Source of the DNA: Fluviicola sp.
GTDB lineage: Bacteria > Bacteroidota > Bacteroidia > Flavobacteriales_D > Crocinitomicaceae
Direction: 5' to 3'
NCBI GenBank assembly: GCA_002733985.1
Contig: NVXP01000010.1
Span: 19,670 to 60,950 of the forward strand
Length of the DNA: 41,281 bases
The notes under the pieces were generated by a model, which worked only from the letters and a program-made list of their open reading frames with translations, was not told the origin of the DNA and did not search any database. Within the stretch, counting starts at the first letter, position 1. Each line of letters opens with the position of its first letter. Of this stretch, positions 1-10,000 are shown in pieces. The translations under genes were made by a program, and so were the position numbers.

Positions 1-53
1 TTCGAATGGTTTTGGGAGGAACGGAATCATCTGGATCTACTGCACCAAACTAG
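1..53 (+). CDS. 3' end of an unidentified upstream gene
   Basis: The third reading frame is open from the window edge to a TAG at 51-53 and encodes about 16 residues ending in GTESSGSTAPN. The stop lies one base before the ispF start, which suggests translational coupling. A second frame is also open and ends with a TGA that overlaps the ispF ATG as ATGA, so the choice of frame is uncertain. I prefer the first because its codons (gga, gaa, tca) match the rest of the window. No family can be assigned from so short a piece. Confidence 0.35.
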   Translation, partial: RMVLGGTESSGSTAPN

Positions 54-54
54 T

Positions 55-531
55 ATGAATATACGGATCGGTTACGGTATCGATGTTCATCGATTGGAAG
101 TTGGAATTCCGTTGTTTCTAGGTGGTATTCAAATTGAATCAGATTTAGGAGCTGTCGGTCATTCTGATGCTGATGTCCTTCTTCATGCAATCTGTGATGC
201 TCTACTAGGAGCAGCAAACCTTCGAGACATTGGCTATCATTTTTCAGATACAGATCCTCAATTCAAAGGTATTGATAGTAAAATTCTTTTGGATCGTGTG
301 ATGAAACTGGTTATCGACAAAGGATACTCCGTGGGAAACATTGATTGCACTGTGATCATGGAGCGGCCAAAACTCAATCCTCACATCCCAGAGATGCAGG
401 AGGTAATTGCAAAAATTTTAAAGGTCGATTTTGATGCTGTTTCAATCAAAGCAAGTACACACGAAAAAGTTGATTCCTTTGGAGAAAGTCGCGCTGTAAA
501 AGCATATGCTGCTTGCCTAATTACTTCTTAA
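55..531 (+). CDS. ispF: 2-C-methyl-D-erythritol 2,4-cyclodiphosphate synthase
   Basis: This cytosolic enzyme of the non-mevalonate (MEP) isoprenoid pathway cyclises CDP-methylerythritol 2-phosphate to the 2,4-cyclodiphosphate and releases CMP. The 158-aa product has the usual family length. Its N-terminus carries the metal-binding D10-x-H12 within GYGIDVHRL, and GHSDADVLLHAI supplies the third metal-binding histidine. The C-terminal KASTHEKVDSFGE stretch is the nucleotide-binding region. The ATG at 55 puts the conserved GYGIDVH at the normal distance from the N-terminus. It directly abuts or overlaps the end of the preceding gene, so it is probably the last gene of an operon that begins outside the window. 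Identification is firm. Confidence 0.97.
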   Translation: MNIRIGYGIDVHRLEVGIPLFLGGIQIESDLGAVGHSDADVLLHAICDALLGAANLRDIGYHFSDTDPQFKGIDSKILLDRVMKLVIDKGYSVGNIDCTVIMERPKLNPHIPEMQEVIAKILKVDFDAVSIKASTHEKVDSFGESRAVKAYAACLITS

Positions 532-609
532 ATTAAGATTCAATCTTTATAGCTGACCTAATAGGTTTAATTGCTAACTTTTTATATTTTGTAGTATAAA
601 CACGACGGA

Positions 610-1815
610 TTGGAGAAATACACTAACCCTGTTAAAGATCGATTTCGGCTTGCGCTGATTCCCGCCATATTATTGGGGATACTGACTAATGTCTACATTT
701 CAAGCATAATTATTTATGTGAATCGTCCGCTGTTATTGCTGAGTCCACTAATTGGAACTGCCATATTTAGCATCTTATATTACCGATTAAAGTATTTTAA
801 AACGTCCACACGAATTGTCTTTTTCTTTTGTGCATATACTGTTTTAGCCGAAGTAGTGATTCACACTTATTTCTTTGGTTGGAATTCAGGCTTTTACTTT
901 TTTTTCTTTCTGACACCTCTTGTTTTTCTACTCGATTCGAACTGGAAAATTTGGTCTGCGATTCTTTTCAATGCGACCATTCTTGGTGCCGTTGTGGGAC
1001 TTAATTATTGGATGAAGAATATTCCCGAACCAGAACTTCTGACAGATCTTGAAGTGAGGGGTGTTAGATATGGGAATGGTATTATGACGGGCATTGTCGT
1101 AATCGTAATTATGATTTATACTAGTCGAGCTTTGAGCAGTAGAGATAAACTACTTCTGGATATCATCGATGATTTAGAATCGAGTAATCGAAAAATTGCG
1201 AAACAGCACGATCAACAGAAAATCTTACTCAAAGAAGTGCATCACCGCGTAAAAAACAACTTGCAAATTATTTCGTCCTTGCTTTCCTTGCAGTCACATA
1301 ATTTAAAAGATGAGCACTTGATTGATGTTCTCAATCAAAGCCGTAACAGGGTAGAAGCAATTGCACTAATCCACATGAAGCTCTATCAAGATGAGTTAGG
1401 AAATGCGGTAGATTTTGAATCATACCTCGAGGACTTTATCATAAAGCAAAGTGTACTAAGTCCGCATATTAAATTCACGCTTAGTGCCGAAGAACTTATT
1501 TTGCATTTGGATATTGCAGTCCCACTAGGACTTATTATTTCTGAATTGATTACGAATTCAGTAAAACATGCCTTCAAGGGGATTGAAACTCCCGAGTTAA
1601 TGTTAGAATTAGTCCAACTTGGAGATGAATTTGAATTGTGGGTAAGGGATAATGGTGTTGGACTTCCTGCGGATTTTGATCTCAATTCAGGAGATTTAGG
1701 ACTCGGGTCGGATATTATTTCTGCGTTGACAGAACAAATCGATTCAAAAATCAGCTATTACAATATCAATGGAGCTAGTTTTAAGATTTTGTTCCAAAAT
1801 AAGGCACTTGATTAA
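610..1815 (+). CDS. Orphan membrane sensor histidine kinase, HisKA_2 type
   Basis: The 401-aa protein has about six hydrophobic membrane segments in residues 14-175, a short coiled region (about 176-207), and a HisKA_2-type dimerisation/phosphoacceptor segment, EVHHRVKNNLQIISSLLSLQ, with His211 the likely phosphorylated residue. A HATPase domain follows, with an N-box (ELITNSVKHAF) and G1 box (DNGVGLP). No extracytoplasmic sensor domain is visible, so sensing may occur in the membrane. No response regulator is adjacent. The start is a TTG at 610: an in-frame TAG lies at 592-594 and no ATG occurs near the N-terminus. A near-consensus Bacteroidota -7 element (TATTTTG) lies about 20 bases upstream. 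The signal and partner are unknown. Confidence 0.88.
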   Translation: MEKYTNPVKDRFRLALIPAILLGILTNVYISSIIIYVNRPLLLLSPLIGTAIFSILYYRLKYFKTSTRIVFFFCAYTVLAEVVIHTYFFGWNSGFYFFFFLTPLVFLLDSNWKIWSAILFNATILGAVVGLNYWMKNIPEPELLTDLEVRGVRYGNGIMTGIVVIVIMIYTSRALSSRDKLLLDIIDDLESSNRKIAKQHDQQKILLKEVHHRVKNNLQIISSLLSLQSHNLKDEHLIDVLNQSRNRVEAIALIHMKLYQDELGNAVDFESYLEDFIIKQSVLSPHIKFTLSAEELILHLDIAVPLGLIISELITNSVKHAFKGIETPELMLELVQLGDEFELWVRDNGVGLPADFDLNSGDLGLGSDIISALTEQIDSKISYYNINGASFKILFQNKALD

Positions 1816-1817
1816 TC

Positions 1818-1855
1818 GAGTTCGTCCTCAAAATGATTCGTAAGTTCTCGAACTC
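1818..1855 (+). terminator. Possible weak terminator/dyad between kinase and bioB
   Basis: GAGTTCG (1818-1824) pairs perfectly with CGAACTC (1849-1855) across a 24-base loop, and a T-rich stretch follows. It lies just after the kinase stop and directly before the bioB -7 element. It could be a weak terminator for the kinase or an operator for the biotin genes. The arms are short and the loop long, so confidence is low. Confidence 0.3.
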
Positions 1856-1858
1856 TTT

Positions 1859-1866
1859 TATCTTTG
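1859..1866 (+). promoter_or_regulatory. bioB -7 promoter element (TATCTTTG)
   Basis: TATCTTTG is an exact match to the Bacteroidota sigma-70 -7 consensus TAnnTTTG. Transcription would start near 1871-1873, giving a short leader before the ATG at 1886. This also argues against translation starting at the TTG at 1877, which would sit only a few bases from the RNA 5' end. Confidence 0.7.
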
Positions 1867-1885
1867 TCCTTAGAAATTGAATTCT

Positions 1886-2989
1886 ATGAAAGTAAATCCT
1901 CAATATAACACCAAAGAAGCACTACTTGACTTGTACAACAAGCCACTTTTGGAACTCGTTTTTGAAGCAGCTACAATACACCGTCAGTTTCACGATCCAA
2001 CGGAAGTACAGATGTCTTCGTTATTGAGTATTAAAACAGGTGGATGCCCTGAAGATTGTGGATACTGTCCTCAAGCGGCACGTTACCATACCGATGTTGA
2101 TACACATAAATTGATGACGGTAGAGTCTGTGTTGGAACAAGCGAGAAATGCCAAGGAAAATGGTTCTTCGCGACTTTGCATGGGAGCTGCTTGGAGAGAG
2201 ATTAGAGACAACAAAGATTTTGATAATGTAGTGGAGATGGTTCAAGGTGTAAATGCCTTGGATATGGAGGTTTGCTGTACACTTGGAATGATGTCAGAAG
2301 GTCAGGCGAAACGATTGAAAGACGCTGGACTTTTTGCTTACAATCACAACTTAGATACTTCAGCAGATTATTATGATGACGTAATTTCCACGCGCGATTA
2401 TGAAGATCGTTTGAATACTATTGATAACGCTCGAAAAGCAGGGATTTCTGTTTGTTCTGGTGGGATTATTGGAATGGGTGAAGCAATAGAAGATCGAATT
2501 GGATTGTTGATGAGCTACGTGCAAATGGAAACTCCACCTGAATCAATTCCAATCAATGCCTTAGTTGCTGTTGAAGGAACGCCAATGGCAGAGCAAAAGC
2601 CTATTGAACAGTGGGAGATGATCCGAATGGTAGCAACTACAAGAATTGCATTTCCAGAATCGGTTGTTCGACTTTCAGCAGGACGTACAAAAATGAGCTT
2701 GGAAGGACAAGCACTTTGCTTTATGGCCGGTGCGAGTTCAATTTTTGCTGGTGATAAATTATTGACGACTCCAAATCCAGAATACAATGAAGACATGGAG
2801 ATGTTCAAAATTCTGGGATTGACTCCGAAACGAGCTTTTGCAGATGGTGAAAAACCAGAAACGAAGGAAGATGCAATCATCGTTGCTCGAAAAGAAAAGG
2901 AACGATTGCGCGCAGAAGAGTTGGCTGCGGCTAGATTAAAAGCGAAGCCAGAAGGATTCCAACCGCGTAAGATGACAATCGTCGAATAA
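1886..2989 (+). CDS. bioB: Biotin synthase
   Basis: This radical-SAM enzyme inserts sulfur into dethiobiotin in the last step of biotin synthesis. The [4Fe-4S] motif is C54-PED-C58-GY-C61, within the family signature TGGCPEDCGYCPQA. Cysteines in RLCMGA, MEVCCTLG and SVCSGGIIGMGE, and an arginine in VRLSAGR, match the ligands of the auxiliary [2Fe-2S] cluster. The product is 367 aa, with a lysine/arginine-rich C-terminal tail of about 35 residues beyond the barrel. I chose the ATG at 1886 over the in-frame TTG at 1877 because of the promoter position. bioF follows after a 10-base gap, so the two probably form a bioB-bioF operon. Confidence 0.97.
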   Translation: MKVNPQYNTKEALLDLYNKPLLELVFEAATIHRQFHDPTEVQMSSLLSIKTGGCPEDCGYCPQAARYHTDVDTHKLMTVESVLEQARNAKENGSSRLCMGAAWREIRDNKDFDNVVEMVQGVNALDMEVCCTLGMMSEGQAKRLKDAGLFAYNHNLDTSADYYDDVISTRDYEDRLNTIDNARKAGISVCSGGIIGMGEAIEDRIGLLMSYVQMETPPESIPINALVAVEGTPMAEQKPIEQWEMIRMVATTRIAFPESVVRLSAGRTKMSLEGQALCFMAGASSIFAGDKLLTTPNPEYNEDMEMFKILGLTPKRAFADGEKPETKEDAIIVARKEKERLRAEELAAARLKAKPEGFQPRKMTIVE

Positions 2990-2999
2990 CACGATTTGA

Positions 3000-4082
3000 T
3001 TGGATAAGAAATTACATAAGAAAATAGAGAATAGAAGAGAAAAGGGGACATTACGTTCCCTTTCTTCGTTTGAAGGAATGATTGATTTTGCCTCAAATGA
3101 TTATTTGGGTTTTGCAAAAGAGGAATCAAATCAAACAGGTGTTTTTGGACAAGGAGCAACAGGCTCAAGATTAATTAGCGGAAATTCAAACCTTATTGAG
3201 GAAGTAGAACAAAATTTGGCTGATTTTTTTGAATCTGAAGCTGGACTGTGTTTTAATTCAGGATATGACGCGAACATTGGTGTTTTTAGCTCTATTCCTC
3301 AACGTGGAGATGTCGTTTTATATGATGAGTTCATTCATGCCAGTGCACGTGATGGGATTCGTTTATCGCATGCAAAATCTTTCGGATTTAAACACAATAA
3401 CTTAGAAGACTTGAAACGATTACTCGAGTTGAATAAGTCACAGACGACCTACATCGCCATTGAAAGTTTGTATTCCATGCACGGCGACTTCTGTCCACTT
3501 TTGGATATTGTTCGATTGGCGGAAGAATACAATGGATATGTTATTCTCGATGAGGCACATGCTGCTGGGGTTTATGGTGTTGATGGACGAGGATTCGCGC
3601 CTGCTCTTGATTTACATGCGAATTGTCTGATACGACTGGTGACCTTTGGTAAGACCTTTGGAGCGCACGGTGCCATTGCTCTCTGCTCGGAGGAAATGCG
3701 GGAATTCTTAATTAATTTTGCTAGATCCTTTATTTATACAACGGCACTTCCAATCTCAGCTTACCAGAATATGCGGGAGTCGACTCAAAAAGTAAATGCA
3801 CTAGAGAAAAGACATGTTTTGCAGGGTAACATTGATTACTTCAGATCGAAAATGACCTCGCTCCAACTTCTTTCTGCTCCAAATTCTCCGATTCAGTTCA
3901 TTCGTTTTGCGGATATAGCGAAGCTAAAGAGCATTGAAGTGCAGGCTAAAAAAGAAAACATTTTTACAAAAGCGATTTTCTCTCCAACCGTCTCTGAAGG
4001 AGATGAAGGTTTGAGAATTTCACTCCATAGCTACAATTCAAAATCGGAAATTGACGATTTGGTTCGTATTATGTCCATATAA
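3000..4082 (+). CDS. bioF: 8-amino-7-oxononanoate synthase
   Basis: This PLP-dependent alpha-oxoamine synthase condenses pimeloyl thioester with L-alanine, the first committed ring-forming step of biotin synthesis. The 360-aa product shows FASNDYLGFA near the N-terminus, the PLP Asp/His segment VILDEAHAAGVYG, and the internal aldimine lysine in TFGKTFGAHGA (Lys218). It starts with TTG at 3000, ten bases after the bioB stop; no suitable ATG is present. Position directly behind bioB supports the BioF assignment over other alpha-oxoamine synthases. A second, longer member of the same superfamily lies at 5441-6709 on the other strand. Confidence 0.92.
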   Translation: MDKKLHKKIENRREKGTLRSLSSFEGMIDFASNDYLGFAKEESNQTGVFGQGATGSRLISGNSNLIEEVEQNLADFFESEAGLCFNSGYDANIGVFSSIPQRGDVVLYDEFIHASARDGIRLSHAKSFGFKHNNLEDLKRLLELNKSQTTYIAIESLYSMHGDFCPLLDIVRLAEEYNGYVILDEAHAAGVYGVDGRGFAPALDLHANCLIRLVTFGKTFGAHGAIALCSEEMREFLINFARSFIYTTALPISAYQNMRESTQKVNALEKRHVLQGNIDYFRSKMTSLQLLSAPNSPIQFIRFADIAKLKSIEVQAKKENIFTKAIFSPTVSEGDEGLRISLHSYNSKSEIDDLVRIMSI

Positions 4083-4127
4083 AATGATACTTTCAAAGCG
4101 TATTTGAAATCGATTGACACAAACTCC

Positions 4128-4565
4128 ATGGGAAAAACTTATTCACCGAAACGTAAACAACGCCTTCTAATCGCAGGTTCAGTTGTGCTTTTACTCTTGA
4201 CTATTTTCGTTTATTTTCGATATTCATTTGTTTATAGTGAAGGAACTCGTGTTGGAATCATCTACAAATTCTCAAAAAAAGGAACGTTTTTCAAAACCTA
4301 TGAAGGTGAAATGATACTTCCTGGAATTCGAAACAAAGGCAAGAATGCTTCCTTATCAACCAATACCTTTAACTTTTCCGTTACGGATGAAGAGTTGGCA
4401 CAAAAACTCATGAAAAGCCAAGGGATGGAGATTGAATTGCATTATTCCTATTACAATAGACCATTGCCTTGGCGAGGTGATAGCTATGAAGGCGAAAAAG
4501 GTCAATACGTGGTTGATAAGCTAGTTAGAGTCAAGGATGAAAACCCAAACGGTTACGGCTTATAA
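4128..4565 (+). CDS. Small single-pass membrane protein (Bacteroidota family of unknown function)
   Basis: The product has about 145 residues, with a basic N-terminus (SPKRKQR), one hydrophobic segment (LLIAGSVVLLLLTIFVYF) and a soluble beta-rich remainder containing EGTRVGIIYKFSKKG. That pattern resembles a small Bacteroidota family often labelled '6-phosphogluconate dehydrogenase' in databases. I see no dinucleotide-binding motif, so that label should not be used here. The ATG at 4128 is preferred; an in-frame TTG at 4104 would add eight residues. It lies 45 bases after bioF on the same strand and could be co-transcribed, but nothing links it to biotin. Function unknown. Confidence 0.75.
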   Translation: MGKTYSPKRKQRLLIAGSVVLLLLTIFVYFRYSFVYSEGTRVGIIYKFSKKGTFFKTYEGEMILPGIRNKGKNASLSTNTFNFSVTDEELAQKLMKSQGMEIELHYSYYNRPLPWRGDSYEGEKGQYVVDKLVRVKDENPNGYGL

Positions 4566-4714
4566 TTCAATAGAACCTTCTGTAAACGCTCATCTATATC
4601 GATGATTCAATCGAAGAAGTGATATTAGTGAGAATTTTTCATTAACTAAAACGGTTTAGGTTCAAACAATTTTTTGTATCTTAATAGGAACCAATGCTAT
4701 TGAACTATTAAGTT

Positions 4715-5374
4715 ATGAAATTGATCCTTCTTTTCTTAGCGATTTTTGCTTGGGCTTCGATCTATGGTGCGGATTATTCTCTTCGTTTTCCAAAAGTTGA
4801 TAGCTCTGAAGAATCTTCGATCCTATTTGTTCAAATGAAGGCAGTATCATCGTCAAAAATTGTTCATTTCAGTTGGGACGTTGAAGAAGAGAAGAACGGA
4901 GATCATTTTATCATTGAAAAATCAATTGACTACGGGGAAACATGGGCACGAGTTTCTCGGGTTGAGTCAATTGGGGATCACAATGAACGGCATACCTACA
5001 AAATTTCAGAAATCAATATGATTGAAGGAATTACTGAATATTTCCGAGTGTGTAGAGTAGACATTGATAACAAGATGCAGGTGCTGGATGCGATTAACAT
5101 TGATCACCCAATTTTGACCAATATGAAGTTGATTCCACATCCAAAGAATGTGAAAAAGGCAACGACAATTTCATGTGAATCCTTAATTTGTTCTGATGGG
5201 ATTTTAAAAATATTCAACAAAAGTGGTGAATTGATTCAGAAGCGAAAACTGAATCTATCAAAAGGCTACAACCGTTGTCAAATAGAAATAAAGAACTTAG
5301 ATCGCGGCGAATATCGCGTCACAATTCAAGATGAATTTAGTAATACGTTAACTAAACGATTGGTGGTTCATTAG
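4715..5374 (+). CDS. Small secreted protein with T9SS type A-like C-terminal domain
   Basis: The 219-aa product has a signal peptide (MKLILLFLAIFAWASIYG, cleavage about residue 18) and a fibronectin-like beta-rich middle with FSWDVEEEKNGDHFIIEKS and ETWARV, as commonly precedes Por-secretion tails in Bacteroidota. The last 80 residues (from about LIPHPKNV) resemble the T9SS type A sorting domain: ILKIFNKSGELI, a conserved Gly-Tyr/Glu-Tyr turn (RGEYRVTIQDE) and the terminal KRLVV. Export to the cell surface by T9SS is therefore likely. No catalytic domain is present; a structural or adhesive role is inference. It ends at a strong shared terminator. Confidence 0.75.
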   Translation: MKLILLFLAIFAWASIYGADYSLRFPKVDSSEESSILFVQMKAVSSSKIVHFSWDVEEEKNGDHFIIEKSIDYGETWARVSRVESIGDHNERHTYKISEINMIEGITEYFRVCRVDIDNKMQVLDAINIDHPILTNMKLIPHPKNVKKATTISCESLICSDGILKIFNKSGELIQKRKLNLSKGYNRCQIEIKNLDRGEYRVTIQDEFSNTLTKRLVVH

Positions 5375-5385
5375 TCACCAAAAAA

Positions 5386-5421
5386 AAAACCACCCACTCG
5401 ATAATTTGAGTGGATGGTTTT
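5386..5421. terminator. Bidirectional intrinsic terminator
   Basis: Arms of 14 bases (5386-5399 and 5408-5421) pair with one mismatch around an 8-base loop. A run of A precedes the left arm and a T-rich tract follows the right arm, so it can act in both directions. It lies between two convergent genes, 12 bases after the 4715-5374 stop and 20 bases beyond the 5441-6709 stop. Confidence 0.85.
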
Positions 5422-5440
5422 GCTTTTTATTTCTTTTCGA

Positions 5441-6709
5441 CTATTTCTTGTCTACTTCAACAGTTGCCATTTCTTCAGACTGATATTCACCGTTATCCAA
5501 TTTCGCTTTCATTTTAGAGAAAGTTTCAATTGTGTATTGAACATCCTCCAATGTATGAGCCGCTGTTGGAATCAAACGTAGCATGATTACATCTTTCGGT
5601 ACAACTGGGTAAATTACAATCGAACAGAAGATATTAAAGTTCTCACGTAAATCAAATGTCAAGTTTGTCGCTTCCGCTAAAGTTCCCTGTAAGAAAACTG
5701 GCGTAACACATGAATTTGTTGCACCAATGTTAAATCCATTCTCAACTAATCCAGTTTGAAGTGAACTTGCAATCTTCCACAAGCGTGCTTTGTGCTCAGG
5801 TTGAGTTCTTAATATTTCAAGACGCTTACGTGCACCAACAACAAGTGGCATTGGCAATGACTTAGCGAATACTTGTGAACGCATGTTGTAACGCAAGAAT
5901 TCAACAATATTTTCTTCAGCGCAAATAAATGCACCAATTGAAGCCATTGCTTTCGCAAATGTTCCAAATAAGATATCAATCTCATCATGAACTCCTTGCT
6001 CTTCTCCAGCTCCTTGTCCTTTTTCACCAACAGTACCAAAACCGTGAGCGTCATCAACAAAAAGTCTAAAGTTATATTTACCTGATTTTCTGAATTCAAT
6101 TAAATCTTTCAACCTACCTTGATCTCCAGCCATTCCGAAAACACCTTCCGTAATAACAAGGATTCCACCTCCAGTTTTGCCTACAATTCGTGTAGCACGC
6201 TCCATTTGTTTGTCGAAGCTTTCCATGTCATTGTGCTTGAACACAAAACGTTTTCCAGCATGCAGACGCATTCCATCTAAGATACAAGCATGAGCTTCAC
6301 TATCGTAAACAATGACATCATTTCGATCAACTACACTGTCAATCGCTGAAACCATTCCTTGATATCCAAAGTTGAGAAGAATTGTATCTTCTTTTTCCAT
6401 GAAACTTGAAATCTCAGCTTCCAGTGCTTCGTGTTCACTAGTTTGACCAGTCATCATTCTTGATCCCATTGGATAAGCCAATCCCCATTCTGCAGAAGCG
6501 TCAGCATCAGCTTTACGAACTTCAGGATGGTTTGCCAATCCAAGGTAGTTATTTACAGACCACACTAGGCACTCTTTTCCACGGAAAATCATTCTGTTTC
6601 CAACTTCCCCTTCCAATTTCGGGAAAGTAAAATATCCGTGAACACCTTTTGAATATTGTCCAAGAGGACCTCTATTCTTTCTAATTTTGTCAAATATGTC
6701 TTGAGCCAT
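5441..6709 (-). CDS. Alpha-oxoamine synthase: serine palmitoyltransferase or cysteate acyltransferase type
   Basis: The 422-aa PLP enzyme is of the class that condenses an amino acid with acyl-CoA/ACP. Features are SVNNYLGLANHPEV near the N-terminus, LFVDDAHGFGTVGEKG for PLP contacts, and FGTFAKAMASIGAF with Lys253 as the internal aldimine lysine. The length and the lead sequence (DIFDKIRKNRGPLGQY) match the Bacteroidota enzymes making sphingolipids (serine palmitoyltransferase) or sulfonolipids (cysteate fatty acyltransferase), rather than BioF or Kbl. The sequence alone does not let me choose between serine and cysteate. It is transcribed alone and convergent with the preceding gene. Its start is an ATG; the 372-base upstream region is shared with the divergent T9SS operon. 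Confidence 0.85.
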   Translation of the reverse strand: MAQDIFDKIRKNRGPLGQYSKGVHGYFTFPKLEGEVGNRMIFRGKECLVWSVNNYLGLANHPEVRKADADASAEWGLAYPMGSRMMTGQTSEHEALEAEISSFMEKEDTILLNFGYQGMVSAIDSVVDRNDVIVYDSEAHACILDGMRLHAGKRFVFKHNDMESFDKQMERATRIVGKTGGGILVITEGVFGMAGDQGRLKDLIEFRKSGKYNFRLFVDDAHGFGTVGEKGQGAGEEQGVHDEIDILFGTFAKAMASIGAFICAEENIVEFLRYNMRSQVFAKSLPMPLVVGARKRLEILRTQPEHKARLWKIASSLQTGLVENGFNIGATNSCVTPVFLQGTLAEATNLTFDLRENFNIFCSIVIYPVVPKDVIMLRLIPTAAHTLEDVQYTIETFSKMKAKLDNGEYQSEEMATVEVDKK

Positions 6710-7081
6710 AGAATTTTTTTTGTGCTGATTGCTTGATTTTACTAGTTAGCACGTATTATCGATTACAAAAGTAGTGCATTTTAAAGAAATGCATCTTTTC
6801 TGGACTCTTTTTTATCAACACGAGGTAGGGAGTAAGCAGATTTAGGGGCTGAAATTTCAAACGATGTTATTATTCAAGCTATTTGAATGTTCTCGACTTG
6901 ATCATTAAGTACGTGGAAGATAGCTGATCTATTTCTAACTATTTGAATTGAAATGGACAACTTTTATGACTCTATACTTAGCTATTCGTTTAGCCTGTTT
7001 GTCGACCAAAAGTGCTTGTTTAGCGTAAATGTTTTGGTGCATTCATACGTTCTTTTCGCTTGAATACCTATCTTCGACATA
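6710..7081. other. 372-base divergent intergenic region
   Basis: No gene is visible here. It must hold the promoters of the acyltransferase (-) and the T9SS operon (+). CTATTTGAAT occurs twice, at 6879-6888 and 6939-6948, exactly 60 bases apart; the first copy is part of an ATTCAA-gctat-TTGAAT dyad (6872-6888). A near-consensus -7 element, TATCTTCG (7069-7076), sits five bases before the ATG at 7082. Confidence 0.5.
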
Positions 7082-10000
7082 ATGTTTACTCGTCTACTTT
7101 TATGTTCCTTAGCGCTCTTATCTACCGCCTCATCGTTATTTGCACAATGGGACTGGGTTGATAATTCTGTAAGCGGTAGTTTTGAAGGAGTTACAGACCT
7201 TGCTGTAGACGAAGTGCGTGACGTGATTTATTCCGTCGGTTATTTCGATGGAGCTGCGAATTTCCCGGAAATCGGTTTATCACACGGCTCCGAAGATGGA
7301 TTTGTCATGAAGTATGATTTAGCCGGAAACGTTCTTTGGGCTTTCGCTATTGGTGGATCAGGTAATGACCGCATAAATGGGGTGGCCATAGAGGAAACAA
7401 CAGGAAATATATTCATTACAGGGTTTATTGAAGGTTCTTTTGCAACAAACGCTACAAGTTTACAAGGAACTCCGGGAGGAACATCGGGTAACGTTACAGG
7501 TTTCATTGGAGGTGAAGATGCATTTGTTGCTTGTTATAATTTGCTGGGGCAACTTATTTGGAAAAAAATAATTGGCGGGTCAGATGTTGATAGAGGAATG
7601 GATATTACGGTAAATGTTGGAGGTGTTTATGCCACTGGCTTCTACGCGAATACATCTGGATTATCTTCAATTACTTCAATTATCCCTACGAATGGAGATA
7701 TCAATCATTTTGTAATAGCGCTAAACGTCTCAAATGGTAATACCTTATGGGATGCTGTACTTGGATCAAGTGTCGATGATTACGACATTCCTTTATTGAA
7801 TTCTACGATAAGGAGAACAGGTATTTCTTCTGACGCAAATAATGTTTATGTAGTCACATATTTTAACGGAGCTGTATACAATGTTTATGATGGATACGAC
7901 GTGCTTTCAGCAACTATTGTCGATCTTAATGCCTCAACCCAAGATTTTGTAGCGACATCTTATACGAATATAGGGAATCACAATTGGTCAGTGCTTTACG
8001 ATAACGTTGGTGCTATTGCAGCTGGTATTGATGTAACAAGTGATTGCAGCGGAGTATATGTCTCAGGAACACTGCATGATAGTGGTTCTTCTCCCGGTGG
8101 AGTCACAATTAACTCTGTCCATGATAATTTCTTTATTTCAAAATTGAATAAGACAAATGGCACAGAAATTTGGCTGAAAGAATTTGACAGTAAGTTCAAT
8201 CACGAAGACTACTTTGTTGGAATTGATGCCGATGGCTACGGAAATTTATACGCAGTAGGTCGATTAAGAGGATCGGATGTCGATTTAGGAATGGATTTGA
8301 ATTATTCCGGTGGACAAAACCACAGTGAAGTAATGATTGCGCACTTCCATACCGATGGTGTTTTTCAGAGTTTTGAAGTGATTCCAAGTAATAGTGCTGC
8401 TTGGGGGATGAGTATTGCAAGCTATAAGAATGAAAAATACGTTGTGGGAGGGTATTATAGCAATACGATCGCGTTCGATGCTCTCGTACCAAATCCTAGC
8501 TTGCAAAATGCATTTATTGCCACAAGGAATCTTCCTGAACCTCTTGTGTATGTTTCTGCTTCTGGGGATAGTCTCTTTTGTCAATCCGAAGTGAATCCTG
8601 ATCCAATATTAAATCTCCCAATAGGTGGAACTTTTTCTGGTCCAATACAAATTGTATTTGAAAACATTACCACTGGGAAAATAGATCTTTTGAACTCGAC
8701 ACCAGGAGGTCCATATACAATTACATACAGTGGGTATCCAATGGCGTGTACCGTGACACCTGTTGATTTCGAAATTTATATTGTAGCCAATGATGATGCA
8801 TCATTCACATATTCAACAGATCATTTTTGTAACAACGAAGCAAATCCTACTCCAACATCCATTGCAACTCTTGGGGGAACATTCACAGCACCAACAGGAT
8901 TAGTCTTGGCGAATAATTCAACTGGAGAAATAGATGTAGCAGCTTCAACAGTTGGTGGACCTTATTATCTAGTTTACACAACTAACGGAGTGATCTGTCC
9001 AAACAGCGATTCCCTTGAAATCTACATTGAAGATGCACCAGATCCATCCTTTGCGTATGCACAATCATCATTTTGCACTGGATCAGGTACGATTTCCCCA
9101 AGTTCAGTCACAGTTCCTGGAGGAACATTCAGTGGTCCTGTAGAAATCATTTTCGTGAATTCAGTAACAGGTGAAATTGACATATCAGCATCGACAATTG
9201 GTGGGCCATACACGATTCAATACGTAGCATCAAATACGTATTGCCAAGATTCTACAACATTCAGTCTTACCATTGATCCATCTGAGGACGCTTCATTCAC
9301 TTATTCAGCTACTCATTTCTGTTACAACGAAGCAAATCCTCTACCTACTTCGATCACAACACCGGGAGGGACGTTCTCAGCTACCATAGATCTTCTTCTA
9401 GTTAACAGTTCAACAGGAGAAATTGACGTTGCAGCGTCAACTATTGGTGGACCTTATTACCTTGTTTACACAACCAATGGCTTGACTTGTGCAGGAAGTG
9501 ACTCCATTCAGGTTTACATTGAAAGTGGTCCAAATCCTTCCTTTTCTTATGCGCAGTCAATAGTATGTATGCAATCGCAATCAGGAACAATTACACCGAA
9601 TTCAGTTGCAGTTCCTGGAGGAACATTCAGTGGACCTTCGGAAATTGTTTTCGTGAACACAACTACCGGAGAAATCGATATCAATGCCTCAACAATTGGT
9701 GGACCATATTCAATTGAATACCTCGTTTCAAATACCTATTGCCAAAAATCAAGCACCTTTGATATTATGATTATTGGTCAGGATGCTCTCATTTCTGTTG
9801 ATTATTCAGCAAGTGAATATTGTGTTTCTGATGAAAACCAGATTCCTGTAATCAATGGTGTGAGCACTGGTGTATTTAGTGGGCCTGCCTCAATTGATAT
9901 TGTGAATTCAACAACTGGTGAGTTCAGTCCATCGACATCTTATGCCGGCGGTCCTTATTTGATAAAATATGTAACGCTTGGTACGTGTCCAGATAGCATT

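Noticed and set aside
2515-3168. 217-codon open frame on the minus strand opposite bioB/bioF
   Set aside because: It lies entirely antisense to two firmly identified genes, has no recognisable domain and reads as low-quality protein; a shadow frame.
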